A stretch of DNA of 8,889 bases, from assembly GCA_030043255.1 (NCBI GenBank), contig JASHYB010000083.1:1-8889 (forward strand), given 5' to 3'. Of the stretch, positions 1 to 6,167 are shown one piece after another. Origin of the DNA: Thermoplasmata archaeon (GTDB lineage Archaea > Thermoplasmatota > Thermoplasmata > Lutacidiplasmatales > UBA184). A model generated the notes under the pieces. That model worked only from the letters and a program-made list of their open reading frames with translations, searched no databases and was not told the origin of the DNA. Position numbers and translations under genes: made by a program. Positions within the stretch are counted from its first letter, which is position 1. Every line of letters begins with the position of its first letter.

Positions 1-16
1 AGCGCCCCGGAGTCCG

Positions 17-901
17 ATGCGCCCGCAGGTCATCCTCACCACCACGCTCCTGCTCAACGCCGCGCTTTTCGTGGCCAACCTGTTCATCGCCGAGGTCTCG
101 GGGAGCCGGACGGTCCTCGCCGAGGCGATCCTCACCGTCACCGACCTGATCGGCAGCGCGCTGCTGCTCTGGGGCCTGCGGCTGGCGCAGCGGCCTGCCG
201 ACGTGCAGCACCCGTTCGGCTTCGGCAAGGAGCGGTTCTTCTGGGCGTTCGTCTCCATCGTCATCACCTTCACGATCGCCGGGATCGTCGCGCTGGTCAC
301 CGGGCTCGACCAGTGGTACGACCCCCGCCCCATCGGCCATCTGCCGGAGGCGTTGCTCGTCGTCGGGCTGACGCTCGTCGTGAGCGCGGCCGGGCTCGCG
401 GTCACCCTGCGCGAGCTGCGGCTCGGCCGCGAGACGCTGCAGGGGCTGCTCGAGTCCTCCCAAGAGGGGCTGAAGTCGGTGTTCTACCAGGACGTCGTGG
501 CGATCCTGGGCGCGATCGTGGCCCTCGGCGGGCTGCTCGCGGTCTACGAGACCCGCCTGGACGCGATCGACGGCGCGGTCGCCGCCTCCGAAGGCTTCCT
601 GCTCGTTGCCACCGGCTTCGTGCTGGCGGCGGAGAGCCGGGAGTACCTGATCGGCAAGGCGCTGGACCCGGCCCTCGCCCGGGACATCCTGGGGGTCGTC
701 GAACGCGATTCGCGCGTCGCCCGGGTCCGCTCGATGCAGTCGATGCAGCTCGGTCCGGACGACGCGCTGGTCGCCCTGCGGATCAACTTCCTGGACGGCC
801 TGACGACCGACCAGCTGGAGGCCGCGATCGACCAGCTGGGCCTGGCGGTACGCGCCAGCTACCCGGTGGTCCGGCACCTGGTCATCGAACCGGAATCGTA
901 G
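17..901 (+). CDS. Cation diffusion facilitator (CDF) family transporter
   Basis: Probable inner-membrane divalent-cation efflux protein (294 aa), working as a dimer and exchanging metal for protons if typical of the family. Hydrophobic segments lie near residues 5-26, 38-56, 74-96, 112-130, 158-177 and 188-205, followed by a soluble C-terminal domain (about 212-294) like the CDF cytoplasmic dimerisation domain. Family hallmarks are the HPFGFGKERFFW stretch at 65-76 (the HPxGxGKxE loop after TM2) and D43 in TM2 and D159 in TM5. The usual partners four residues before each Asp are I39 and V155 here rather than His/Asp, so the canonical four-ligand transport site is incomplete and the substrate cannot be named. 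ATG at 17 sits just before TM1; no in-frame stop occurs upstream inside the window, so a slightly longer N-terminus is possible. Its 3' end overlaps the convergent MFS gene by 20 bp. Confidence 0.85.
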   Translation: MRPQVILTTTLLLNAALFVANLFIAEVSGSRTVLAEAILTVTDLIGSALLLWGLRLAQRPADVQHPFGFGKERFFWAFVSIVITFTIAGIVALVTGLDQWYDPRPIGHLPEALLVVGLTLVVSAAGLAVTLRELRLGRETLQGLLESSQEGLKSVFYQDVVAILGAIVALGGLLAVYETRLDAIDGAVAASEGFLLVATGFVLAAESREYLIGKALDPALARDILGVVERDSRVARVRSMQSMQLGPDDALVALRINFLDGLTTDQLEAAIDQLGLAVRASYPVVRHLVIEPES

Positions 902-2114
902 AGCGCGACGCCTCCCACCAGCGGACCGCGGTGAGCCCGACGAGGACGGCGGCGATCGCGCCGAAGTACGGGTACAGCCCGAGCGTGCCGTACCGTCCGT
1001 AGAGCTCCGTTGCGGCGATCAGGCCGACGAACATCCCGAGGGAGATCGTCAGCGAGTAGATCGCCATCGTCGTCGCCCGTCCCTCCGCCCGGGCGAGGTC
1101 GGCCAGCGCCGCGAGCGCGGCCGGTCCGTAGGCCAGCGCCAGGAGGATCCCGAGCCCCACCCCGACCAGCAGAGGGACCGAGATGCCGTAGCGGGCGAGC
1201 AGGCTGGCGCACAGGAGCACCAGCACGAAGCCGGCCGAGCCGACGGTCATCATCCTGGTACGCCCGTGACGGTCGGCCAGCCGACCGAAGTACGGCTGGG
1301 AAACGACCAAGAGCGCTCCGCCGCCGCCGATCGCCACCGCCAGCAGTCCCGGGCGGACCCCGAGCCCGTCCGCCGCCGGGCCGAGGAAGATCAGCGCCGT
1401 GCCGAGCAGGCTGTAGATGGCGAGCCACGGGAGCGTGACGACCAGGACGGTCCGGCGGAACGCGAGCCGCAGCACCCGGCGCAGGTCGAAGGCGGGGACG
1501 GACGGCTCGACCGCCGCGCGGCCCAACAGCCGGACGGCCACGGCGAGGCCGATGAGGATCGCCGCGGCCCCCGCGAGGAACACCGAGCCGAGCTCGGCGT
1601 TCGGCAGCGCCTGCTCGATCCCGAGGCCGAAGGCGTAGCCGCCGACCCAGCCGAACAGGTTCATGGCGTCGAACCGCCCCATCTCGTAGCCGCGGGCGTC
1701 GACCGCCGAGCGGTCGGAGATCACCGCCAGGCTCGCCGCCAGGATCGCCCCGCTGGCGACCCCGAAGACCAGGTTCGCCGCCCCCAGCGTGGCGACGTCG
1801 CGGGTGGTGGCGATGGCGACGAACAGCAGCGCGGCGCCCCCCATGCCGGCGAACAGCACCGGGAACCGGCCCCAGCGGTCGGCGGCCGCCCCGCTGAACA
1901 GGACGGTCGAGAACTCGCCGATCGGGGCGAGCGCGCTGACGAGGCCGGCGGTGCCCAGGTCGCTGCCGGTGAACCCGGTGGTCTTGTGGGTGAGGTAGGC
2001 CGCGAACACCGCGACCGTGATGCCGAAGGCGAACCGGACGAAGAACGTCGCCGTCAGGACCGCCGCGAGGGCCGGTCGCGACCGCCCCGGTGCGGGGAGG
2101 GCCCCGTCCGCCAC
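882..2114 (-). CDS. Major facilitator superfamily (MFS) transporter
   Basis: Predicted 410-aa polytopic membrane transporter with about 12 hydrophobic helices in two six-helix halves. The loop 2-3 signature (motif A) is visible as GAAADRWGRFP around 75-85 (D79, R80, G82, R83), and its counterpart in the second half is GRLADRHGR at 277-285; the pair is diagnostic of MFS. A charged, proline-containing linker at about 200-222 separates the halves. It resembles drug/metabolite efflux or sugar-permease-like MFS proteins, but the substrate cannot be read from the sequence. The start is GTG at 2114, ten bases after the stop of the glyoxalase-like gene on the same strand, so the two are probably cotranscribed. 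The end overlaps the convergent CDF gene by 20 bp, leaving no room for a conventional terminator between them. Confidence 0.9.
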   Translation of the reverse strand: MADGALPAPGRSRPALAAVLTATFFVRFAFGITVAVFAAYLTHKTTGFTGSDLGTAGLVSALAPIGEFSTVLFSGAAADRWGRFPVLFAGMGGAALLFVAIATTRDVATLGAANLVFGVASGAILAASLAVISDRSAVDARGYEMGRFDAMNLFGWVGGYAFGLGIEQALPNAELGSVFLAGAAAILIGLAVAVRLLGRAAVEPSVPAFDLRRVLRLAFRRTVLVVTLPWLAIYSLLGTALIFLGPAADGLGVRPGLLAVAIGGGGALLVVSQPYFGRLADRHGRTRMMTVGSAGFVLVLLCASLLARYGISVPLLVGVGLGILLALAYGPAALAALADLARAEGRATTMAIYSLTISLGMFVGLIAATELYGRYGTLGLYPYFGAIAAVLVGLTAVRWWEASRSTIPVR

Positions 2115-2124
2115 GACCGAACCG

Positions 2125-2514
2125 CTACCCCGGGCGGGTCGGGTGCTCGATCAGCTCGATCCAGACGTCGTTCGGGTCGAGCACGAACGCGATCCGGCCC
2201 GAACCGCCCGCGAGCCGGTACGGTTCCTTCGCGACCCTGACGCCGGCCCGCCGCATCGTCGCGAGCGTCGCGTCCAGGTCGGCGACCTCGAAGGCGAGGT
2301 GGTCGAGCTGCTCGCCGGCCTCGAAGGACTCCTTCCCCTCCCAGTGGGTGAGCTCGACGCGGGCGCCGCTGTCGGGGTCGCGGACGAAGGCGATCTCGGC
2401 ACGGTTCTCCGGGATCGCCCGGCGGCCGTCCGCGACCAGCCCGAGCACCTCCGTGTAGAACCGGAGGCTCTCGTCCATCCGGCGGACCGTGATCGACGTG
2501 TGCAGGAACTTCAT
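2125..2514 (-). CDS. Glyoxalase I-like VOC-fold metalloprotein
   Basis: A 129-aa vicinal-oxygen-chelate protein with the two beta-alpha-beta-beta-beta repeats of lactoylglutathione lyase (residues about 1-57 and 68-125). The putative metal ligands are all present at glyoxalase-I spacing: H5 (FLHTSI), E54 (VELTHW), H72 (LDHLAFEV) and E120 (WIELIE), closely matching H5/E56/H74/E122 of E. coli GloA. Glyoxalase I isomerises the hemithioacetal of methylglyoxal and a thiol. Most archaea lack glutathione, so the thiol, or even the reaction, may differ; other VOC enzymes (epimerases, dioxygenases, resistance proteins) share the fold. ATG at 2514 puts the first His at residue 5, as expected for the family. 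The gene is followed 10 bp later by the MFS transporter, suggesting a two-gene detoxification/export operon (inference). Confidence 0.85.
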   Translation of the reverse strand: MKFLHTSITVRRMDESLRFYTEVLGLVADGRRAIPENRAEIAFVRDPDSGARVELTHWEGKESFEAGEQLDHLAFEVADLDATLATMRRAGVRVAKEPYRLAGGSGRIAFVLDPNDVWIELIEHPTRPG

Positions 2515-2537
2515 CGGCCGGTCGACGGCGTACGGCC

Positions 2538-2547
2538 AGAAAAATGC
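2538..2547 (-). promoter_or_regulatory. T-rich element: TATA-like box for the VOC gene or terminator of gltX
   Basis: On the minus strand the short gltX-VOC gap (2515-2563) contains a run of five T preceded by GCA. Its centre is about 29 nt upstream of the VOC ATG, the right spacing for an archaeal TATA box driving a leaderless transcript. It also lies just after the gltX stop and could equally be an archaeal oligo-T terminator. The two roles are not exclusive. Confidence 0.35.
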
Positions 2548-2563
2548 GTCGTCCGTCCGGCGG

Positions 2564-4294
2564 TCAGGGATGGGCGAAGACGACGCGCACCGGCTCGGTG
2601 GCGGCCGTCCAGTTCTCCTCCACGCGGACGAAGCCGAACCGCTCGAACTGCAGGATCTCCCGGGGCGCGGCCCGGCGCAGCGCGGCCTCCCCCAGCCCGA
2701 CGGCGTGGGTACCGTCCGGGTGCAGGACGTCCACCCCGACGGCCCCGGAAGCCCCGACCCATTGCAGCCGGGGGAGCCGCTGGTTCGGCCGGCTGGTGAA
2801 CGCGGCCCGGATCGTTCCGCCGGCTTCGGGCACCTCGCTCGGTAGCCGGACGTTGACGAGGTCCTTGAGCCGCACCTCGGCCCCCGCGTGGTGGGCGAGG
2901 TCGGCCTGGGCCAGATAGAAGGCCGGTCCGGCGGGCACCGCGCGCGTGCCGAGCTCGGCCCGGTCCGGATGGTTCGCCAGCTGGACCTCGGCGAGGTCGA
3001 ACGGGTAGCCGTCGACCTCGACCCGGACCGGCGCCGGGACGAACGACCGGCGCAGGGTCGTCGCGTCGATCCGCTGGCGGTTCTCGGCGTACAGCGTCTC
3101 CGCGGGGACCTCGATGTCGGCGAGCGAGAGGCCGAAGGAGAGGGTGAACTCCCGCAGCGCCGCCATGGAGATCCCCCGGCGGTCCAGCGAGCGCAACGAC
3201 CAGGTCCGCGGGTCGGACCAGCCGTCGTAGACGCCGTCCTTCACCTCCCGGTAGGACTTGCTCTTGGAGACCTTCGCCTCCCGTACCCGCAGCAGGCCCC
3301 AGTGCAGGAACGGCGGGCCCTGGATCCCCAGCAGGTCCCAGACGTAGCGCTCCATGCGGTCCTCCACCACCAGGTCCTTGCCCCGGAGCACGTGGGTGAC
3401 GCCGAGCTCGACGTCGTCCACCGCCCAGGAGAACTCCAGCAGCGGCCAGACGCGGTACCGGTGACCGACCCGGGGGTGGTCGAGGTCGCTGATGCGGAAC
3501 AGCACCCGGTCGCGGAACGCCGGGTCCGGGTCGGCGAGGTCGGTCTTGAGCCGCAGCACCGCCTCGCCCGGCGCGTACGCCCCGCCGAGCATGCGCTCCC
3601 ACTCGGCGGCGGCCTCCTCGGGGGTCTGCGATCGCTCCGGACAGGCGAGGCCGCGCTGGCGCTTGTCCCGCAGCTCCTCCTGCGCGCAGCGGCAGACGTA
3701 GGCGGCGCCCCGGTCGATCACGCGCCGTGCCCAGGGGTAGTGCGCGGCAATCCGGTCGGACTTGAACAGGACCTGGTCCGGCCGGACGCCGGCCAGCTCG
3801 AGGTCGCCGAGGATCAGGTCGAAGAACTCGACCTCGACGCGCTTCTCCTCCGAGCCGATCGTGTCGTCGAAGACCAGCAGGAGCTTGCCGTCGTAGCGCT
3901 CCCGGTAGGCCTGGTTGACGAACAGCATGCGACCGCTACCGATGTGCAGCGCCCCGCTCGGGAACGGGGCCAGCCGCAGGACGACCTGGCCGGCAACGGC
4001 GCCGGGCAGCGCCGGCAGGCCGGTGTCGCTCTCGCGCGGGGTCTCGGCGCGCGGCGCCTCCGCCCCCCCGAGGGCTGCCAGCCGGTCGGTCAGCTCCGCG
4101 ACCGGTAGGCCGGCGATCTCGGCGATCAGCTCCGCGACCCTGGAGCGGACCTCCTCCGCCCGGGGCCGCAGGCTCGGGTCGGTCGCCAAGAGGCGGGAGA
4201 CCACCGGTCCGGTGCGAGGGGCCCCGTCGTGCTCGAGGGCGTTCTCGAGCACGAGGCGGCGGACCCGGCGCTCGACCTCGGCCGGGATCGGCAC
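2564..4294 (-). CDS. gltX: Glutamyl-tRNA synthetase, archaeal type
   Basis: Class I aminoacyl-tRNA synthetase (576 aa) that charges tRNA-Glu in the cytoplasm; archaeal enzymes of this type usually also charge tRNA-Gln for later amidation. Order: helical N-terminal extension typical of archaeal/eukaryal GluRS (1-98), Rossmann catalytic domain with the APFPSG-LHIGS signature (109-120) and FDDT (142-145), a cysteine cluster C201/C203/C218 in the position of the zinc-binding insertion, the second class I signature as VSKSK at 342-346, then the beta-barrel anticodon-binding region of the GlnRS/archaeal GluRS kind (about 400-576). The barrel ending separates it from bacterial GluRS, which has a helical C-terminus. 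HIGH appears as HIGS and the usual DTDP as DTIG. The start is GTG at 4294, 25 nt after a TATA-like CTTTAACT. It lies 22 bp downstream of the RuvC-like gene. Confidence 0.95.
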   Translation of the reverse strand: MPIPAEVERRVRRLVLENALEHDGAPRTGPVVSRLLATDPSLRPRAEEVRSRVAELIAEIAGLPVAELTDRLAALGGAEAPRAETPRESDTGLPALPGAVAGQVVLRLAPFPSGALHIGSGRMLFVNQAYRERYDGKLLLVFDDTIGSEEKRVEVEFFDLILGDLELAGVRPDQVLFKSDRIAAHYPWARRVIDRGAAYVCRCAQEELRDKRQRGLACPERSQTPEEAAAEWERMLGGAYAPGEAVLRLKTDLADPDPAFRDRVLFRISDLDHPRVGHRYRVWPLLEFSWAVDDVELGVTHVLRGKDLVVEDRMERYVWDLLGIQGPPFLHWGLLRVREAKVSKSKSYREVKDGVYDGWSDPRTWSLRSLDRRGISMAALREFTLSFGLSLADIEVPAETLYAENRQRIDATTLRRSFVPAPVRVEVDGYPFDLAEVQLANHPDRAELGTRAVPAGPAFYLAQADLAHHAGAEVRLKDLVNVRLPSEVPEAGGTIRAAFTSRPNQRLPRLQWVGASGAVGVDVLHPDGTHAVGLGEAALRRAAPREILQFERFGFVRVEENWTAATEPVRVVFAHP

Positions 4295-4314
4295 GCGCGC
4301 GCGACCGGGCCCCG

Positions 4315-4322
4315 AGTTAAAG
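4315..4322 (-). promoter_or_regulatory. TATA-like box of the glutamyl-tRNA synthetase gene
   Basis: CTTTAACT on the minus strand is centred about 25 nt before the GTG at 4294, the spacing expected of an archaeal TATA box on a leaderless mRNA. It overlaps the TAA stop (4319-4317) of the upstream gene, so gltX may have its own promoter as well as read-through. Confidence 0.45.
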
Positions 4323-5126
4323 CGGTTGGCGCGGCCGGCGCGCCTCGAGGCGGTCCCGGCCGAATCCGCCCCGGGCGATCGCCTGGTCGACCGCCTCCGC
4401 GAGCGTCACCTCGCCGCGAAGGACCCGATGCGCCGAGCTCCGGGAGATCGTGAGCCGGCCGCCGCTGCCCTCGCGGCTGAGCCGCTGGACGTTCGCGATC
4501 TCCCCGGGGGTGATCGACGCGATCAGCGGCTCGCGGACCGGCGTGCCCGCCGTCTGACCGATGCGGTGGGCGGCGAGGGCATCCCGCGGTCGCCGCCGTC
4601 CCCGGGGGGTGGTGCCGGTCTCGTTGACGAGCTCGACGGCCCGACGGCGCTCGAGGAGCTCGTTGACGATGCGGTTGCGGGCCGGGGGGTCGCCGGCGCC
4701 GACACGGAAGAGGACCTGACGGTTCGGGAAGCGGTGGCGGACGTTCGCCGCGAGCGTCCCGGCGGCGTCCGGCGAGTCGAGGCTGCCGTCGCCGAGCGAG
4801 CGCCCGGCGCAGAGGATCGCGTAGCCGGGCCGCGGCCCGGGGTCGATCCCGACCACGATCGTCTCGTTCGGGTCGGTCGGCGCGAGCGCGTGCGCGATCG
4901 CCGCCGCGAGGGCCCGCCGGTCCCCGCCGACCGAGGTCGGCAGGACGTTCGGGTGCTCGATCTCCTCCAGCTCCCGCTCGGAGGTGAGCACGACGGCCAC
5001 GCTCGGCGGGAGGCGGTCCCCCGGCAGCAGGCTCACCGACGGAAACCGCCGCTCCCGCAGGAACCCCGCCAGCTCATGGTAGAGCCCGGGGTCCCGGGTG
5101 ACGAGCGCGACCGACCGGTGTCTCAA
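4317..5126 (-). CDS. Two-domain protein with RuvC/RNase H-like active-site pattern, function unknown
   Basis: A 269-aa protein that I do not recognise as a named family. Residues 1-85 look like a small alpha/beta (Rossmann- or receiver-like) domain beginning with the strand VALVT and a short helix, without a convincing phospho-acceptor Asp. Residues 89-190 carry a RuvC/RNase H-fold pattern: strand plus GIDPG (93-97, D95) followed by GYAIL, then strand-Glu VELVNE (164-169, E169), then helix RDALAAHRIG (181-190, D182, H187). This order of D, E and D/H after hydrophobic strands matches the catalytic acid arrangement of RuvC-like nucleases. The C-terminus (200-269) has a conserved-looking block around ISRSSAHRVLRGEVTLAEA. 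The start appears to be TTG at 5126: the upstream frame reaches a TAA with no ATG or GTG, and a TATA-like box sits 29 nt upstream. It lies between gltX and, divergently, the RNase P operon. Nuclease activity is inference. Confidence 0.7.
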   Translation of the reverse strand: MRHRSVALVTRDPGLYHELAGFLRERRFPSVSLLPGDRLPPSVAVVLTSERELEEIEHPNVLPTSVGGDRRALAAAIAHALAPTDPNETIVVGIDPGPRPGYAILCAGRSLGDGSLDSPDAAGTLAANVRHRFPNRQVLFRVGAGDPPARNRIVNELLERRRAVELVNETGTTPRGRRRPRDALAAHRIGQTAGTPVREPLIASITPGEIANVQRLSREGSGGRLTISRSSAHRVLRGEVTLAEAVDQAIARGGFGRDRLEARRPRQPL

Positions 5127-5143
5127 CGCCGGACCCGACGGCG

Positions 5144-5158
5144 CTTTAGCGAATTAAC
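5144..5158. promoter_or_regulatory. Divergent promoter pair between RuvC-like gene and zinc-ribbon/rnp4 operon
   Basis: The 44-bp gap between the two divergent genes is locally AT-rich against a very GC-rich background. CTTTAGCG (5144-5151, plus) is centred 24 nt before the GTG at 5171, and GTTAATTC (5158-5151, minus) is centred 29 nt before the TTG at 5126. Both spacings fit archaeal TATA boxes with leaderless or nearly leaderless transcripts. The elements abut, so the two transcription complexes may compete (inference). Confidence 0.5.
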
Positions 5159-5170
5159 GTTGCGCCGGAC

Positions 5171-5536
5171 GTGCCCGTCTGCCTCCACTGCGGGGAGATC
5201 GGCGCCGAGGGAGCGCTGTTCTGCGGCAAGTGCGGCTACACCCTGCCGCAGCCGGGCTCCGAGGCGGCGCCGCCGGCCCCCACGGCGGCGCGTCCTCCCG
5301 GTCCCGTGACGCCGTCACCCGCCCCCGCGGCGGCCGCGGCGCCGGCCGGGGTACTGCCCCCGCGCGCCTCCGCCCCCTACGCGCCGGTCGGGGTCTACGC
5401 CGTGCCGGTCGCCGGGGCCCCCGGCGCCGTCGGCCCGATGCCCGCGCCGCCGAACGCCAAGTACTGCGCCCGGTGCGGGACCCTCATCTCCGCCGCGGCG
5501 GTCTACTGTCCGGTATGTCAGCAGCCCCAGGCGTGA
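5171..5536 (+). CDS. Double zinc-ribbon protein with Pro/Ala-rich linker
   Basis: A 121-aa soluble protein made of two short zinc ribbons joined by a low-complexity linker. The N-terminal ribbon has C4-x2-C7 and C18-x2-C21; the C-terminal ribbon has C99-x2-C102 and C113-x2-C116. Residues about 28-96 are almost entirely Ala, Pro, Gly and Val and are probably disordered. No catalytic domain or membrane helix is visible. Ribbons of this sort are common in small archaeal proteins and may bind nucleic acid or a protein partner; the role is unknown. The start is GTG at 5171, giving MPVCLHC. The 3' end overlaps the next gene (RNase P component 4) in a GTGA quartet, so the two are very likely cotranscribed and translationally coupled, hinting at a tie to RNA processing. 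Confidence 0.85.
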   Translation: MPVCLHCGEIGAEGALFCGKCGYTLPQPGSEAAPPAPTAARPPGPVTPSPAPAAAAAPAGVLPPRASAPYAPVGVYAVPVAGAPGAVGPMPAPPNAKYCARCGTLISAAAVYCPVCQQPQA

Positions 5537-5985
5537 GGTCCGGCGGACGCAAGGGCCGGCGGACCGCGCTCATGGTCCGGGTCGCCACCGAGAGGATCTC
5601 GGACCTGTTCGCGCTCGCCGAGCGCGAAGCGTTCGGGGAGGCGCCGGAGCTGGCGGACCGCTACGTCGCCCTGGCCCGGCGGATCGGCATGCGCTACAAC
5701 GTCCGCCTCTTCGAGGAGTACGCCGACGTCTACTGCCGCGGCTGCTCGCGGTTCTGGGTCGAGGGCCGCACCGTCCGGACGCGGCTGCGCTCCGGTCGTC
5801 GGGTCCAGACCTGCCTGGCGTGCGGCCGGGAGCGCCGGGTCCCGTACCGTCGGGGGCGCGCGACCGACCGGCGCGGGCCGCCGGGGCCGGCCCGGCTGGC
5901 CCTCCAGCCGGAGGTCGGTCTCTCCCAGGCGGTCGACGACCTTCGGGACGAGGAACCCGGGTCCCGCGAAGCCGAAGGACGATGA
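5533..5985 (+). CDS. rnp4: Ribonuclease P protein component 4 (Rpp21/Rpr2 family)
   Basis: Protein subunit of archaeal RNase P, which removes 5' leaders from pre-tRNA; the Rpp21 homologue binds the specificity domain of the RNA together with Rpp29's partner complex. Visible family features in 150 aa: a basic N-terminus (RSGGRKGRR), helix ATERISDLFALAERE (18-32), helix LADRYVALARRIGMRYNV (40-57), then a zinc ribbon C68-x2-C71 and C94-x2-C97 around RTRLRSGR and ending in RRVPYRR, closely matching known Rpp21 proteins. The tail after about 110 is extra and low-complexity. I chose GTG 5533, which gives the GTGA overlap with the preceding gene and a basic N-terminus like characterised homologues; ATG 5515 or ATG 5572 in the same frame are alternatives. 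It ends 29 bp before tRNA-Leu, so an RNase P subunit is encoded next to one of its likely substrates. Confidence 0.92.
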   Translation: MRSGGRKGRRTALMVRVATERISDLFALAEREAFGEAPELADRYVALARRIGMRYNVRLFEEYADVYCRGCSRFWVEGRTVRTRLRSGRRVQTCLACGRERRVPYRRGRATDRRGPPGPARLALQPEVGLSQAVDDLRDEEPGSREAEGR

Positions 5986-5991
5986 GATAAC
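5984..5991 (+). promoter_or_regulatory. TATA-like box of tRNA-Leu
   Basis: GAGATAAC is centred about 27 nt upstream of the first base of the mature tRNA, in an otherwise GC-rich context and overlapping the rnp4 stop codon. Position and composition suit an archaeal tRNA promoter. Confidence 0.4.
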
Positions 5992-6014
5992 CCGGGCCTC
6001 CGTGGCTCGCCCGC

Positions 6015-6097
6015 GCCGGGGTGGCCGAGCGGCCAAAGGCGGCAGACTCAAGATCTGCTCTCGCAGGAGTTCCCAGGTTCGAATCCTGGCCCCGGCA
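6015..6097 (+). tRNA. tRNA-Leu (anticodon CAA)
   Basis: An 83-nt class II tRNA. The acceptor stem GCCGGGG (6015-6021) pairs with CCCCGGC (6090-6096), and A6097 is the discriminator base expected for Leu. The D-stem GCC/GGC, anticodon stem GCAGA/UCUGC with loop CUCAAGA (anticodon CAA, reading UUG), a long variable arm with CUC/GAG pairing, and T-arm CCAGG-TTCGAAT-CCTGG are all present. The long variable arm and the anticodon agree on leucine. CCA is not encoded (TGG follows), as is common in archaea. No intron is seen. It marks the left edge of a lower-GC stretch. Confidence 0.97.
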
Positions 6098-6138
6098 TGG
6101 ACATTGGGGAAGTGGTCATGGATTTGACCGCTGTGTGC

Positions 6139-6146
6139 GTTAGAAC
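6139..6146 (+). promoter_or_regulatory. Possible TATA-like box for the membrane-protein gene
   Basis: GTTAGAAC is centred about 25 nt upstream of the GTG at 6168, consistent with a leaderless transcript. The match to a TATA box is weak. Confidence 0.25.
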
Positions 6147-6167
6147 TTCTGGTGACTGAGGTTCGGA

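Noticed and set aside
1266..2240. 324-codon plus-strand open frame opposite the MFS gene
   Set aside because: Extremely charged translation without structure; the minus strand encodes a proper MFS transporter with both motif A copies.
2511..3602. 363-codon minus-strand frame overlapping the gltX 3' half
   Set aside because: Alternate frame of gltX, Arg/Gly/Pro-rich, no motif.
2888..4108. 406-codon plus-strand open frame opposite gltX
   Set aside because: Antisense shadow of the glutamyl-tRNA synthetase, which carries all diagnostic motifs; the shadow is low-complexity.
3915..5309. 464-codon plus-strand open frame spanning gltX, the RuvC-like gene and the zinc-ribbon start
   Set aside because: It crosses three supported genes in other frames and is Arg/Pro/Ala-rich with no recognisable domain.
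5230..5532. Extended start of the RNase P subunit frame from 5230
   Set aside because: The upstream part is out of frame with the double zinc-ribbon gene occupying the same DNA and is Arg/Gly-rich filler; the family's start and the GTGA overlap place the start at 5533.
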